Translations under genes and position numbers: made by a program
Source: Deltaproteobacteria bacterium
GTDB lineage: Bacteria > Myxococcota_A > Polyangia > Polyangiales > Ga0077539
Direction: 5' to 3'
Length of the DNA stretch: 11,083 nt
Assembly: GCA_947494865.1 (NCBI GenBank)
Contig: CANMAT010000056.1
Coordinates: 1-11,083 of the forward strand
Shown: positions 1-6,294 of the stretch, in pieces
Position numbering within the stretch: position 1 is the first letter of the stretch
Layout of the letters: the number at the start of each line of letters is the position of its first letter
The notes under the pieces: model-generated
Told to the model about the DNA's origin: nothing
What the model saw: the letters and a program-made list of their open reading frames with translations, nothing else
The model's database searches: none

Positions 1-1
1 A

Positions 2-109
2 GACGGCCGCGTGGTGCACCTCATCGCGCTGGTGTTTGGCGCCTTTCGCGACGCCACGCGCCGCGACCCCGCGATCGCCTTGCCCGACCTCGGCGAGCTG
101 CACACCTGA
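2..109 (+). CDS. C-terminal end of an unidentified protein (truncated by window edge)
   Basis: The last 35 codons of a gene that starts outside the window, ending in TGA. The support is codon use: 33 of the 35 sense codons end in G or C, as expected for a real gene here, and the homologous part of the next gene on this strand begins only at about 240. The visible residues run from DGRVVHLIALVF to PDLGELHT, a short hydrophobic stretch followed by a polar, Arg/Asp-rich tail. I do not recognise a family and no motif is visible. The 130 bases between its stop and the next start hold no further coding signal. Confidence 0.55.
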   Translation, partial: DGRVVHLIALVFGAFRDATRRDPAIALPDLGELHT

Positions 110-239
110 CTCGTGCGCCCCGATCGCCGCCCGCGAAAGACCGACAAGCCCGCCTGACCGCCGCGAAGCCCCACCCTCCGCCTCCCCCCAGCGCACCGAT
201 CGCTTTCGCTCGCGGTCGCAGGCTGATAACGATACCGCG

Positions 240-1058
240 ATGCCGACGGCTCCCCTCGAACCCGCGACGCGGTGCAAGATCTGCCGCGCCGAGGCGCCAG
301 TGTTCGACACCGTCGACGCGGCCAAGAGCTGCTGCGAGCCCATGGGCCTCGTGCTGCCGCCCACGGGCACCCTCGTCACCTATTACCGCTGCGGCGCGTG
401 CGGCTTCGTGTTCACCGCGTGGTGCGACGGCTTCTCCGATGAGGATTTTCGTCGCGAGATCTACAACGAAGGCTACGCCCAGGTAGACCCGCTCTATCTC
501 GACATCAGGCCCCAGGGCAACGCGCGCCTCTTGCGACAGGTTTTCTCCGAGGCGTGTCGCTTCGGCGCGCCGCCGCGCGTGCTCGACTACGGGGCGGGCT
601 CCGGCGCGCTCGCCGCGCTCCTCGGCGACGCCGCCGTCACGCGGAGCTTCGACCCCTTCTCGCGCGAGCACGCCTTCGCCGCGCGCCCCGTCGGGCGCTA
701 CGACGTGGTGTTCTCGAGCGAGGTGATCGAGCACGTCACGCGGCCCGTCGAGACGCTCGCCGCCATGCGCGACCTCATGCTCCCGGGCGGGGTCATGCTC
801 TTCTCGACGATGGTGACGCCGCCCGACATCGAGGTCGTTCGCGCGTCGTGGTGGTACATCAGCCCGCGCAACGGCCACGTGAGCATCTTCACCCGCGCGG
901 CCCTCGACGCGGCGTGCGCACAGATCGGGCTGCGCTACACGCCGCTCAGCGACGAGTGGCACCTCGCCGAACACGCCGACGCGCCCAGCGCGCGCATCGA
1001 CCGGGCGGCGCTCCTCGCCATCGTGGCGCGGCTCCCGACGGGCTTCGTCACGCTGTAG
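240..1058 (+). CDS. Zinc-ribbon class I SAM-dependent methyltransferase
   Basis: A 272-residue protein. The N-terminus carries two CxxC pairs (C12/C15 and C51/C54), which look like a zinc ribbon. A class I Rossmann methyltransferase domain follows: motif I VLDYGAGSG at about residues 114-122 binds S-adenosylmethionine, FDP near 137-139 fits the acidic end of strand 2, and YDVVFSSEVIEHV at 154-166 is the usual motif IV region. Similar zinc-ribbon methyltransferases occur near glycan and secondary-metabolism genes, but the substrate cannot be read from sequence. The frame stays open upstream to 36. I chose the ATG at 240 because the zinc-ribbon homology starts just after it and the upstream residues are low-complexity Pro/Arg/Ser. 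There is no clear Shine-Dalgarno. A weak -10-like GATAAC at 225-230 lies so close that the message could be leaderless. It converges on the RCC1 gene. Confidence 0.85.
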   Translation: MPTAPLEPATRCKICRAEAPVFDTVDAAKSCCEPMGLVLPPTGTLVTYYRCGACGFVFTAWCDGFSDEDFRREIYNEGYAQVDPLYLDIRPQGNARLLRQVFSEACRFGAPPRVLDYGAGSGALAALLGDAAVTRSFDPFSREHAFAARPVGRYDVVFSSEVIEHVTRPVETLAAMRDLMLPGGVMLFSTMVTPPDIEVVRASWWYISPRNGHVSIFTRAALDAACAQIGLRYTPLSDEWHLAEHADAPSARIDRAALLAIVARLPTGFVTL

Positions 1059-1099
1059 GCGCGCGATCGAACGTCGCCCGGCGCCACGACGGCGCGCGC
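1059..1099. terminator. Possible bidirectional hairpin between convergent genes
   Basis: The 43 bases between the two convergent stop codons contain nested inverted repeats. GCGCGCG (1059-1065) pairs with CGCGCGC (1093-1099), and inside that CGTCG (1072-1076) pairs with CGACG (1087-1091) around a 10-base loop. This gives a 7+5 bp stem with an asymmetric internal loop. Neither side has a T-tract, so it is not a textbook intrinsic terminator; GC-rich DNA also makes such repeats by chance. The position between two gene ends is the main argument. Confidence 0.33.
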
Positions 1100-1101
1100 T
1101 G

Positions 1102-2490
1102 TCAGAACGTGACGGTGACGGGCGCGGCGCGCGTCATGGTGGTGCCGTCGCCGAGCTGGCCGAGGTCGTTCTTGCCCCAGCAGAGCACCGCGCCGTCGCG
1201 GCGGAGCGCGCAGGTGTGGCCGCCCTCGACGGCCCCGTCGTTGGGGCTGTGCGCGGTAATCTGCGCCACGTCGCTCAGGCCCATGACGGGCGCCGGCGCG
1301 GCCTCGCAGGGAGACGCCGCCCCGCGGCCCAGCTCGCCGAGGCTGTTCTTGCCCCAGCACACCACCGTGCGGTCGCGCAGCAGCGCGCAGGTGTGCCGGT
1401 AGCCCACCACCACCTGCTGCACGTTGGTGACGCCCGCCACCGGCGCGGCCGACGCCGTCGGTGTCGCCGTGGGCGGCGCCGCGAGGGTGCCGAGCGCGTT
1501 GTCGCCCCAGCACGCGAGCGTGTCGTCGGAGCGCAGCGCACACGCGTGCCACACGCCGATGGCGATGCCCGTCGCGCCCGCGAGGCCCGACACGGGCGTC
1601 GGCATCGGGTTGTCGGTCAGCGCGCCGGAGCCGAGGCGCCCGCTGAGGTTGCGGCCCCAGCACACGACGCCGCCGCCCGCGCGCAGGGCGCAGCCGAACT
1701 GCGAGGTGGCCACCGCCGTCGCGTCGACGACGCCCGGGAGCGCGACCGGCGTGGGGCTCTCCGTGCCCGCCGCAGCGCCGCCGAGCTGGCCCGCGCCGTT
1801 GGCGCCCCAACACACCACCGCGCCGCCGACGCGCACCGCGCAGAAGAAGCCCGCGCCGCCCGCGAGCGCCGTCGCGTCGCCGAGCCCCATCGCGTCGCGC
1901 GGGGCGTTCGAAGAGGCCAGCGTCGCGAAGGGGATGCCCGCGCCCAGCGTGCCCGAGGCGTTGGAGCCCCAGCACGACACCTGGCCCGAGCGGCGGCGCG
2001 CGCACGCGGTGCCCGAGCCCGCTTCGAGGTCGACCGCGTCGCACACGCCGAGCACCTCGACGGGGCGCGACGACGCGATGCGCGTGCCGTCGCCCAGCTC
2101 GCCCAGCGTGTTGTCGCCCCAGCAGAGCACGGCCCCCGACGCGCGCCGCGCGCACGAGAACCGCGACCCCGTGGTCACCTCGACGATCGCGCAGCCGGTG
2201 CCCGTACAGGCCGGGCAGCGCATCGGCGGCGCGATCGCCCCGTCTCCCGCATCGGAGGCGTCGCCCGCGTCACTCACGGCATCGGGGGTCACGTCGGGGC
2301 CGTTGTCGGTTGAGCCGTTGTCGGTTGAGCCGTTGTCGGTTGAGCCGTTGTCGGTTGAGCCGCTGTCGGCCGCGTCGGCGGTCACGGCCTGGTCGAGCGC
2401 CGCGTCGCCCTGCGAGGAGCCCGATGTCGAACAGCACGCGGCTGTGTTGGCGACGCCGCACAGCACCACAAGAGACATCCATGTCTTCAT
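1102..2490 (-). CDS. RCC1-repeat seven-bladed beta-propeller lipoprotein
   Basis: A 462-residue predicted outer-surface lipoprotein. Residues 1-18 are a signal peptide (MKTWMSLVVLCG start) ending at TAAC, a slightly non-standard lipobox with Thr at -3; C19 is the probable lipidated cysteine. Residues about 21-89 form a disordered Asp/Ala/Ser/Gly linker containing tandem NGSTD repeats. C92, C95 and C100 precede the propeller. Seven RCC1 repeats follow, each with a CWGxN...G.L signature, the CWG cysteines at 123, 173, 227, 277, 327, 378 and 437. Seven is the usual blade number of one RCC1 propeller. Every blade has a second Cys exactly ten residues earlier (113, 163, 217, 267, 317, 368, 427). 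RCC1 propellers are generally protein-binding; the partner here is unknown. The ATG at 2490 was preferred over the longer frame because it opens the signal peptide and has GGGAGG 7 bases upstream. It is likely a separate unit from the acyltransferase gene, which ends 113 bases upstream. Confidence 0.9.
   Translation of the reverse strand: MKTWMSLVVLCGVANTAACCSTSGSSQGDAALDQAVTADAADSGSTDNGSTDNGSTDNGSTDNGPDVTPDAVSDAGDASDAGDGAIAPPMRCPACTGTGCAIVEVTTGSRFSCARRASGAVLCWGDNTLGELGDGTRIASSRPVEVLGVCDAVDLEAGSGTACARRRSGQVSCWGSNASGTLGAGIPFATLASSNAPRDAMGLGDATALAGGAGFFCAVRVGGAVVCWGANGAGQLGGAAAGTESPTPVALPGVVDATAVATSQFGCALRAGGGVVCWGRNLSGRLGSGALTDNPMPTPVSGLAGATGIAIGVWHACALRSDDTLACWGDNALGTLAAPPTATPTASAAPVAGVTNVQQVVVGYRHTCALLRDRTVVCWGKNSLGELGRGAASPCEAAPAPVMGLSDVAQITAHSPNDGAVEGGHTCALRRDGAVLCWGKNDLGQLGDGTTMTRAAPVTVTF
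2299..2358 (-). repeat. Four perfect 15-bp tandem repeats inside the lipoprotein linker
   Basis: The unit GCCGTTGTCGGTTGA (+ strand) occurs four times without a single mismatch at 2299, 2314, 2329 and 2344, followed by a degenerate fifth copy at 2359-2373. On the minus strand it encodes the pentapeptide repeat NGSTD in the linker of the RCC1 lipoprotein. A multiple of three keeps the frame, so copy number can vary without breaking the gene. The identical codons, including less GC-rich ones unusual for this genome, point to recent slippage expansion rather than old repeats held only by protein selection. Confidence 0.95.
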
Positions 2491-2603
2491 TCGAGAACCT
2501 CCCACACCGCACACGCACGCGTGCTCACCTGCCGCGCGCCGCGCTCTGTTGCCGTGCCGCGCGATGAGATTCACAACCGACCTCCGCGGAACCGGGTGCG
2601 CGC

Positions 2604-4007
2604 CTATCCCGAGAACACCGAGCGCCGCTGGCGCAGCGCGCGGTCGAGCGTGTCTTGAATGGTGCCGCGGAGCTTCTCGTTGAGGCGCCCTACGAGCACC
2701 TCGTCGTCGGCGGCGTCGGGCCCGTACGCGTCCATGGGCATCGGCTCACCGAACACGATGCGCCACTTCGAGGGCAGGGGCACGAGGCCCGCCGCGCCCA
2801 GGAGCGGAAAGGTAGGCGTAATGGGCACGTACGGCACGCCCAGCATGCGCGCCACCACGCCGCTCGGCGCGATGAGCGGGTGCGTCTCTTCGGCGCCCAC
2901 GATGGACACAGGAACGAGCGGCGTGCGGGTGCGAATCGCGAGCTTGATGTGCCCGCCGCGCCCGAAGCGCTGGAGCTTGTAGCGGTCTCGGAAGAGCTTC
3001 GAAACGCCCTTCACGCCCTCGGGAAACATCGCTACGCACGACTCCTTGCGAAGCAGTCGCTCGGCGTTCTCCTGACACGCGCGCACGGCGCCGAGGCGCG
3101 TGAGGTAGGCGCCCATGAAGGGCAGGTGCGACACAAAATCTTCGGCGAGCCAGCGGAGCGGACGCGCCGAGGGGTGCTCCCTCCGCATGGCGGCGGCCAG
3201 CATGATGCCGTCGTACGGGACGGCCCCCGAGTGGTTGGCCACGAGCGCCACGCGCCCTTCGGCGGGCACGTTCTCGATGCCCTCGACGTCGACGCGCCAC
3301 CACCGCTCGTAGAGAAAATCGAAGAAGGGCCGCCAGCGCGCGTCGTAGCTCGGGTCGAAGCCGAACTCGTCGACCTCTTCCGATCGGTCGCGCATGGCCA
3401 CGCGCCCCCACTGACGGAGGTAATACTGGCTCGCGAAGAGGTCTCTCGCCACGTCGTAGGGTGCCGCCTCGTCGCGCGCCTCGCTGGCCCCGTCACCGCG
3501 CGCGGCGGGCGCGCTGGCCACCGCGCGGAGCTTGTCGCTCACCCGGTCGAGAATGGGCTGGGCCTGCTCGCGCGAGCCTTCGAGGAGCTTGTCGAGGCGC
3601 GCCTCGAGGGCGCGAATGGTGTCCTCGAGGCTCTCTTCGCCGTCGGCCGCGCGGGGCGCGTCGGTGGGCGCCGCGCGCTCTTCGGCAGCGGGCGCCTCGG
3701 GCGGAAGATCGGCGGCGCCGACGGTCTCCTCGACGGGCTCGTCGACGGGCGAGGGCACGTCGCTCAGTGAAGGGACCTCGATCACCGGAAGGGGCGCCGG
3801 GGGAGGGGCCACGCGCGCGACGGGCTCGTCGGCCTGCGGCGGTGGGGCCTTGGATTTGCGCGGCGCCTTGGGGGGCACCGACTTGCGCGCCTTCGGGGGG
3901 ATCGAGCGCTTCTTGGGCGCGTCGGTCTTCGCCTTCTCTTCGGGCGCGGAGGCCCCTTCGGGGATGCTGCTTGCGAAGGGGTCGTCGCCGAGAACTCGCC
4001 TGGCCAT
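2604..4007 (-). CDS. Lysophospholipid acyltransferase family protein (PlsC-like) with long disordered N-terminus
   Basis: A 467-residue protein. Residues 1-125 are low-complexity, first Lys/Pro-rich (PPKARKSVPPKAPRKSK near 37-53), then Pro/Ala/Glu-rich. Residues about 126-165 (SLEDTIRALEARLDKLLEG onward) look like an amphipathic or coiled-coil helix. The catalytic domain spans about 225-455. It has NHSGAVPYD (N258, H259, D266), an HX6D form of the usual acyltransferase HX4D motif as seen in DAGAT/TMEM68-like members, and FPEGVKG (328-334), the acyl-acceptor binding block. These enzymes transfer acyl groups to lysolipids or glycerolipids at membranes; no transmembrane helix is obvious. AGGAG lies 10 bases before the ATG. 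The gene starts 21 bases after the SDR stop, so the two are probably co-transcribed. The family call is firm; the substrate is unknown. Confidence 0.88.
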   Translation of the reverse strand: MARRVLGDDPFASSIPEGASAPEEKAKTDAPKKRSIPPKARKSVPPKAPRKSKAPPPQADEPVARVAPPPAPLPVIEVPSLSDVPSPVDEPVEETVGAADLPPEAPAAEERAAPTDAPRAADGEESLEDTIRALEARLDKLLEGSREQAQPILDRVSDKLRAVASAPAARGDGASEARDEAAPYDVARDLFASQYYLRQWGRVAMRDRSEEVDEFGFDPSYDARWRPFFDFLYERWWRVDVEGIENVPAEGRVALVANHSGAVPYDGIMLAAAMRREHPSARPLRWLAEDFVSHLPFMGAYLTRLGAVRACQENAERLLRKESCVAMFPEGVKGVSKLFRDRYKLQRFGRGGHIKLAIRTRTPLVPVSIVGAEETHPLIAPSGVVARMLGVPYVPITPTFPLLGAAGLVPLPSKWRIVFGEPMPMDAYGPDAADDEVLVGRLNEKLRGTIQDTLDRALRQRRSVFSG

Positions 4008-4028
4008 GAGAACCGCTCTCCTTCTCGC

Positions 4029-5066
4029 TCAGAGGTGCGACGACGCGCGCATGAGGTGGGCGTCGCGGAGGCTCTGCGCCCCGCCGTGGTCGAGCACCGC
4101 CTCGCGGGTGGTAAACGCAGGGCGCCACTTGAGCTCGCGCTGCGCGAGCTCGGTGTCGGCCACGCAGACCCACCGGAGATAATCGAGGAACATCCACGGC
4201 GCCTCGCTGAGCTGCGCGGCCCACAGGGCGCGCGCCAGCGGATAGGCCAGCGGGTGCGCCAACGGGAGGGCCATGCGGCCCGCGAGCTTGATCACCGTCG
4301 AGAGGGGGAGCACCCCCTCGCTGGCGATGTTGAACACGCCGGGCGCGTCGCGCATCACCGCGAGCTTGAAGGCCGCGAGCGCGTCGACCTCGTGGGTGAA
4401 CTGCATCAGCGGATCGAAGCCCAGGAGCGTGGGCACGAGGCGCCGCCCGAGGTAGTGCGTGAGGTAGTTGTCTACGGTAGGCCCGAGAATGGGCGCCACG
4501 CGCAGCACGGTGACCACGGTGCCGGGCATCTGCCGGGCGAAGCGCGCGACCACCTGCTCGGCCTCGATCTTGTCGTTGAGAAACCGGCTCTCGGTCTGCC
4601 CCTTGAGCGGGTGCGCCTCGGTGAGAAAGTTCGGGTTCGACGGCGCGGCGCCGTAGAGAATCGTCTGCGACCACAGCGCGAACTTGCGCACGGGCCGCTC
4701 GCGGCAGGCGTTGAGCACGTGCATGGTGCCCACGCTCTCGAGCTCGTGCGCCCACGCGCTGGCGTGTGTGGGCGACGACAGAAACGCGAGGTGCAAGAAG
4801 GTGTCGACGTCTTCGGCGGCGAGCACCTCGGCGATGCGCGCGTCGACCGACGGCTGCGTGAGGTCGACCTTGTAGAAGCGCGTCTTGCGCCCTGCGGAGG
4901 GCGGGTTCTTCACATCGAAGGCCACGATGCGCCCCACGCGGTCATCGTCTTCGAGGAGCCCGATGAGGTTCCTCCCCAGAAAGGCGTCGGCGCCGGTGAG
5001 GGCCACCGTGCGCTTCGCGCGCGGCCCACGCGCCACCCGCATCGTGTCGTTGCGTCCGTCGGTCAT
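4029..5066 (-). CDS. SDR-family NAD-dependent epimerase/dehydratase-like protein lacking the catalytic Tyr
   Basis: A 345-residue extended-type SDR. The nucleotide-binding loop is TGADAFLG (24-31) after a beta strand, with an acidic strand-2 end VAFDVKNP (48-55) consistent with NAD. HLAFLSSP (92-99) and SQTILYG (133-139) fit the conserved central strands. Where extended SDRs have YxxxK, the sequence reads F162-L-N-D-K166: the Lys is kept but the general-acid Tyr is Phe (codon TTT on the minus strand). It may therefore be an atypical SDR with altered chemistry or a binding role. The frame opens at a GTG at 5141; I chose the ATG at 5066 because the extra 25 residues look non-homologous. Another ATG at 5042 sits nearer the Rossmann strand, and none has a strong ribosome site. 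It is first in a likely two-gene unit with the acyltransferase. From memory, M. tuberculosis galE2 (Rv0501) and Rv0502 form a similar pair. Confidence 0.85.
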   Translation of the reverse strand: MTDGRNDTMRVARGPRAKRTVALTGADAFLGRNLIGLLEDDDRVGRIVAFDVKNPPSAGRKTRFYKVDLTQPSVDARIAEVLAAEDVDTFLHLAFLSSPTHASAWAHELESVGTMHVLNACRERPVRKFALWSQTILYGAAPSNPNFLTEAHPLKGQTESRFLNDKIEAEQVVARFARQMPGTVVTVLRVAPILGPTVDNYLTHYLGRRLVPTLLGFDPLMQFTHEVDALAAFKLAVMRDAPGVFNIASEGVLPLSTVIKLAGRMALPLAHPLAYPLARALWAAQLSEAPWMFLDYLRWVCVADTELAQRELKWRPAFTTREAVLDHGGAQSLRDAHLMRASSHL

Positions 5067-5262
5067 TGAGGTCTCACGCGCGCCGTCTTTCGAGGGATCG
5101 ATCACAACCCCCTCCGGCGTCAGGGCCGCGGACGCTATCACAACTCATCGCCCAGGTGACGCAGCGCGTTCAACCCGCGCCGCGGCGCCGCACCGTGACG
5201 GTATCGGGCATCAGGCCGCGGTCGCACGCGGCAACCTTTGTCTCCCGACGCGTGACGAGACG

Positions 5263-5292
5263 TTGACCCGCTCCTTTGGCCGAGACTAGATT
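5263..5292 (+). promoter_or_regulatory. Sigma70-like promoter for the downstream methyltransferase
   Basis: TTGACC (5263-5268) and TAGATT (5287-5292) match the -35 and -10 consensus at 5 of 6 and 4 of 6 positions, with an 18-base spacer. Transcription would start near 5299, leaving only about 9 untranslated bases before the ATG at 5308. The intervening bases (CCGCCGCTCCGCGCG) contain no Shine-Dalgarno, which fits a short-leader or leaderless message. It lies in the 241-base divergent region between the SDR and methyltransferase genes; I found no convincing promoter for the SDR on the other strand. Confidence 0.45.
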
Positions 5293-5307
5293 CCGCCGCT
5301 CCGCGCG

Positions 5308-6291
5308 ATGAGACCCTCCAAGCTTCTCTGGGCGATCCCTTCGGCGACCTTCCACGCCAGTCGAAACCTCGTGTTCCGTCGCGCGCCCCGGGTCGCCAAC
5401 GCCTTGTTGCGCCTCGGCAACGTGTCGGGCCGCGGTGGCGCGCACGAGGGCCCTCGCGCCGTCGACTACTTTCACGGCGTGGTGTCCGACTACGAGCAGA
5501 TCGCCACGCACACGGGCCTCGTGCCCGACGCGCGATCGCTCTTCCGCGGCCGCCGCGTGCTCGAGCTGGGGCCCGGCGACACGCGCTCCGTGGCGCTCCT
5601 CGCGAGGCTCCGCGGGGCGCGCCTCGTCGAGGGCTTCGACGCCTTCGACATCACCTCGCGCGACGAGCGATACCTCCGCGGCATCTACGAGCCCCTCATG
5701 GAGCGCGACGGCGAGCCCGGCGGGTTTCCTCGCGCCAAAGACCTCCTGCGCGACGTTCGCATGCACCCCGACCGCGCCTCGCTGCGCGCCGCTGAGGGGC
5801 GCTATGACCTGGTGATCTCGCGCGCCGTGCTCGAGCACGTCACCGACCTCGACGCCCTCTTCGACGACCTCGCGCGCGTCACCACCCCCGACGCCGTACA
5901 GGTGCACAAGGTTGATCTTCGCTGCCACGGCAACAAGTTCGACCACGAGCTCGACTTTCTGATGTTCCCGGAGGCGGTGTACCGCGCGATGGCTTCGCAC
6001 ACGGGCATGCCCAACCGCGTGCGCGTGGGCGGCTACCTCGACCTCGGCGCGCGCCACGGCTTCGCCCTCGTGTACGCCGGCGCCACGCATCGCATCTCCG
6101 TCGCCGAGGTCAACGCCGTGCGCGACCAGCTCGCCCCGCCGTACGACCGCATGGCCCCCGAGGCCCTCGCCGTGCTCGGCGTCTGGATCGTGCTCGTGGG
6201 CAAGAATCACCCCCTCGCCACCAAAGCCCTCAAAGACCTCACCACCGAGGCGCTCCCCGTGGCCCCGGCCGAGATCCTCTCGCCCTTCTGA
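5308..6291 (+). CDS. Class I SAM-dependent methyltransferase
   Basis: A 327-residue protein with a basic, partly hydrophobic N-terminus (residues 1-35) and a Rossmann methyltransferase core. VLELGPGDT (84-92) is the SAM-binding motif I, VEGFDAFD (107-114) carries the motif II acidic residue, and YDLVISRAVLEHVTD (166-180) is the motif IV to V region. The stretch HKVDLRCHGNKFDHE (200-214) is rich in His, Asp and Asn and resembles the post-core region of methyltransferases found in polysaccharide and natural-product loci, but no substrate can be assigned. The protein is unrelated in detail to the zinc-ribbon methyltransferase at 240-1058 and has no CxxC pairs. It reads away from the SDR gene and its stop lies 3 bases from the stop of the convergent asparagine synthetase gene. 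Confidence 0.85.
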   Translation: MRPSKLLWAIPSATFHASRNLVFRRAPRVANALLRLGNVSGRGGAHEGPRAVDYFHGVVSDYEQIATHTGLVPDARSLFRGRRVLELGPGDTRSVALLARLRGARLVEGFDAFDITSRDERYLRGIYEPLMERDGEPGGFPRAKDLLRDVRMHPDRASLRAAEGRYDLVISRAVLEHVTDLDALFDDLARVTTPDAVQVHKVDLRCHGNKFDHELDFLMFPEAVYRAMASHTGMPNRVRVGGYLDLGARHGFALVYAGATHRISVAEVNAVRDQLAPPYDRMAPEALAVLGVWIVLVGKNHPLATKALKDLTTEALPVAPAEILSPF

Positions 6292-6294
6292 CCG

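Noticed and set aside
2299..2373. Tandem 15-bp repeats considered as a CRISPR array or iteron origin.
   Set aside because: There are no spacers, the unit is in frame within a lipoprotein linker, and no replication or cas gene is near.
1424..2683. A 419-residue + strand frame across the RCC1 gene.
   Set aside because: It reads the RCC1 repeats backwards, giving a periodic SVEPL pattern from the 15-bp repeats; the minus strand has the signal peptide, ribosome site and CWG motifs.
3493..4755. A 420-residue minus-strand frame spanning parts of the SDR and acyltransferase genes.
   Set aside because: Arg/Ala/Gly-rich shadow in another frame of the same strand, with no recognisable domain and crossing two well-supported genes.
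240..6291. The two methyltransferases, SDR and asparagine synthetase read as one glycan or natural-product cluster.
   Set aside because: There are no glycosyltransferases, transporters, or polymerising enzymes, and strand switches break the set into separate units.
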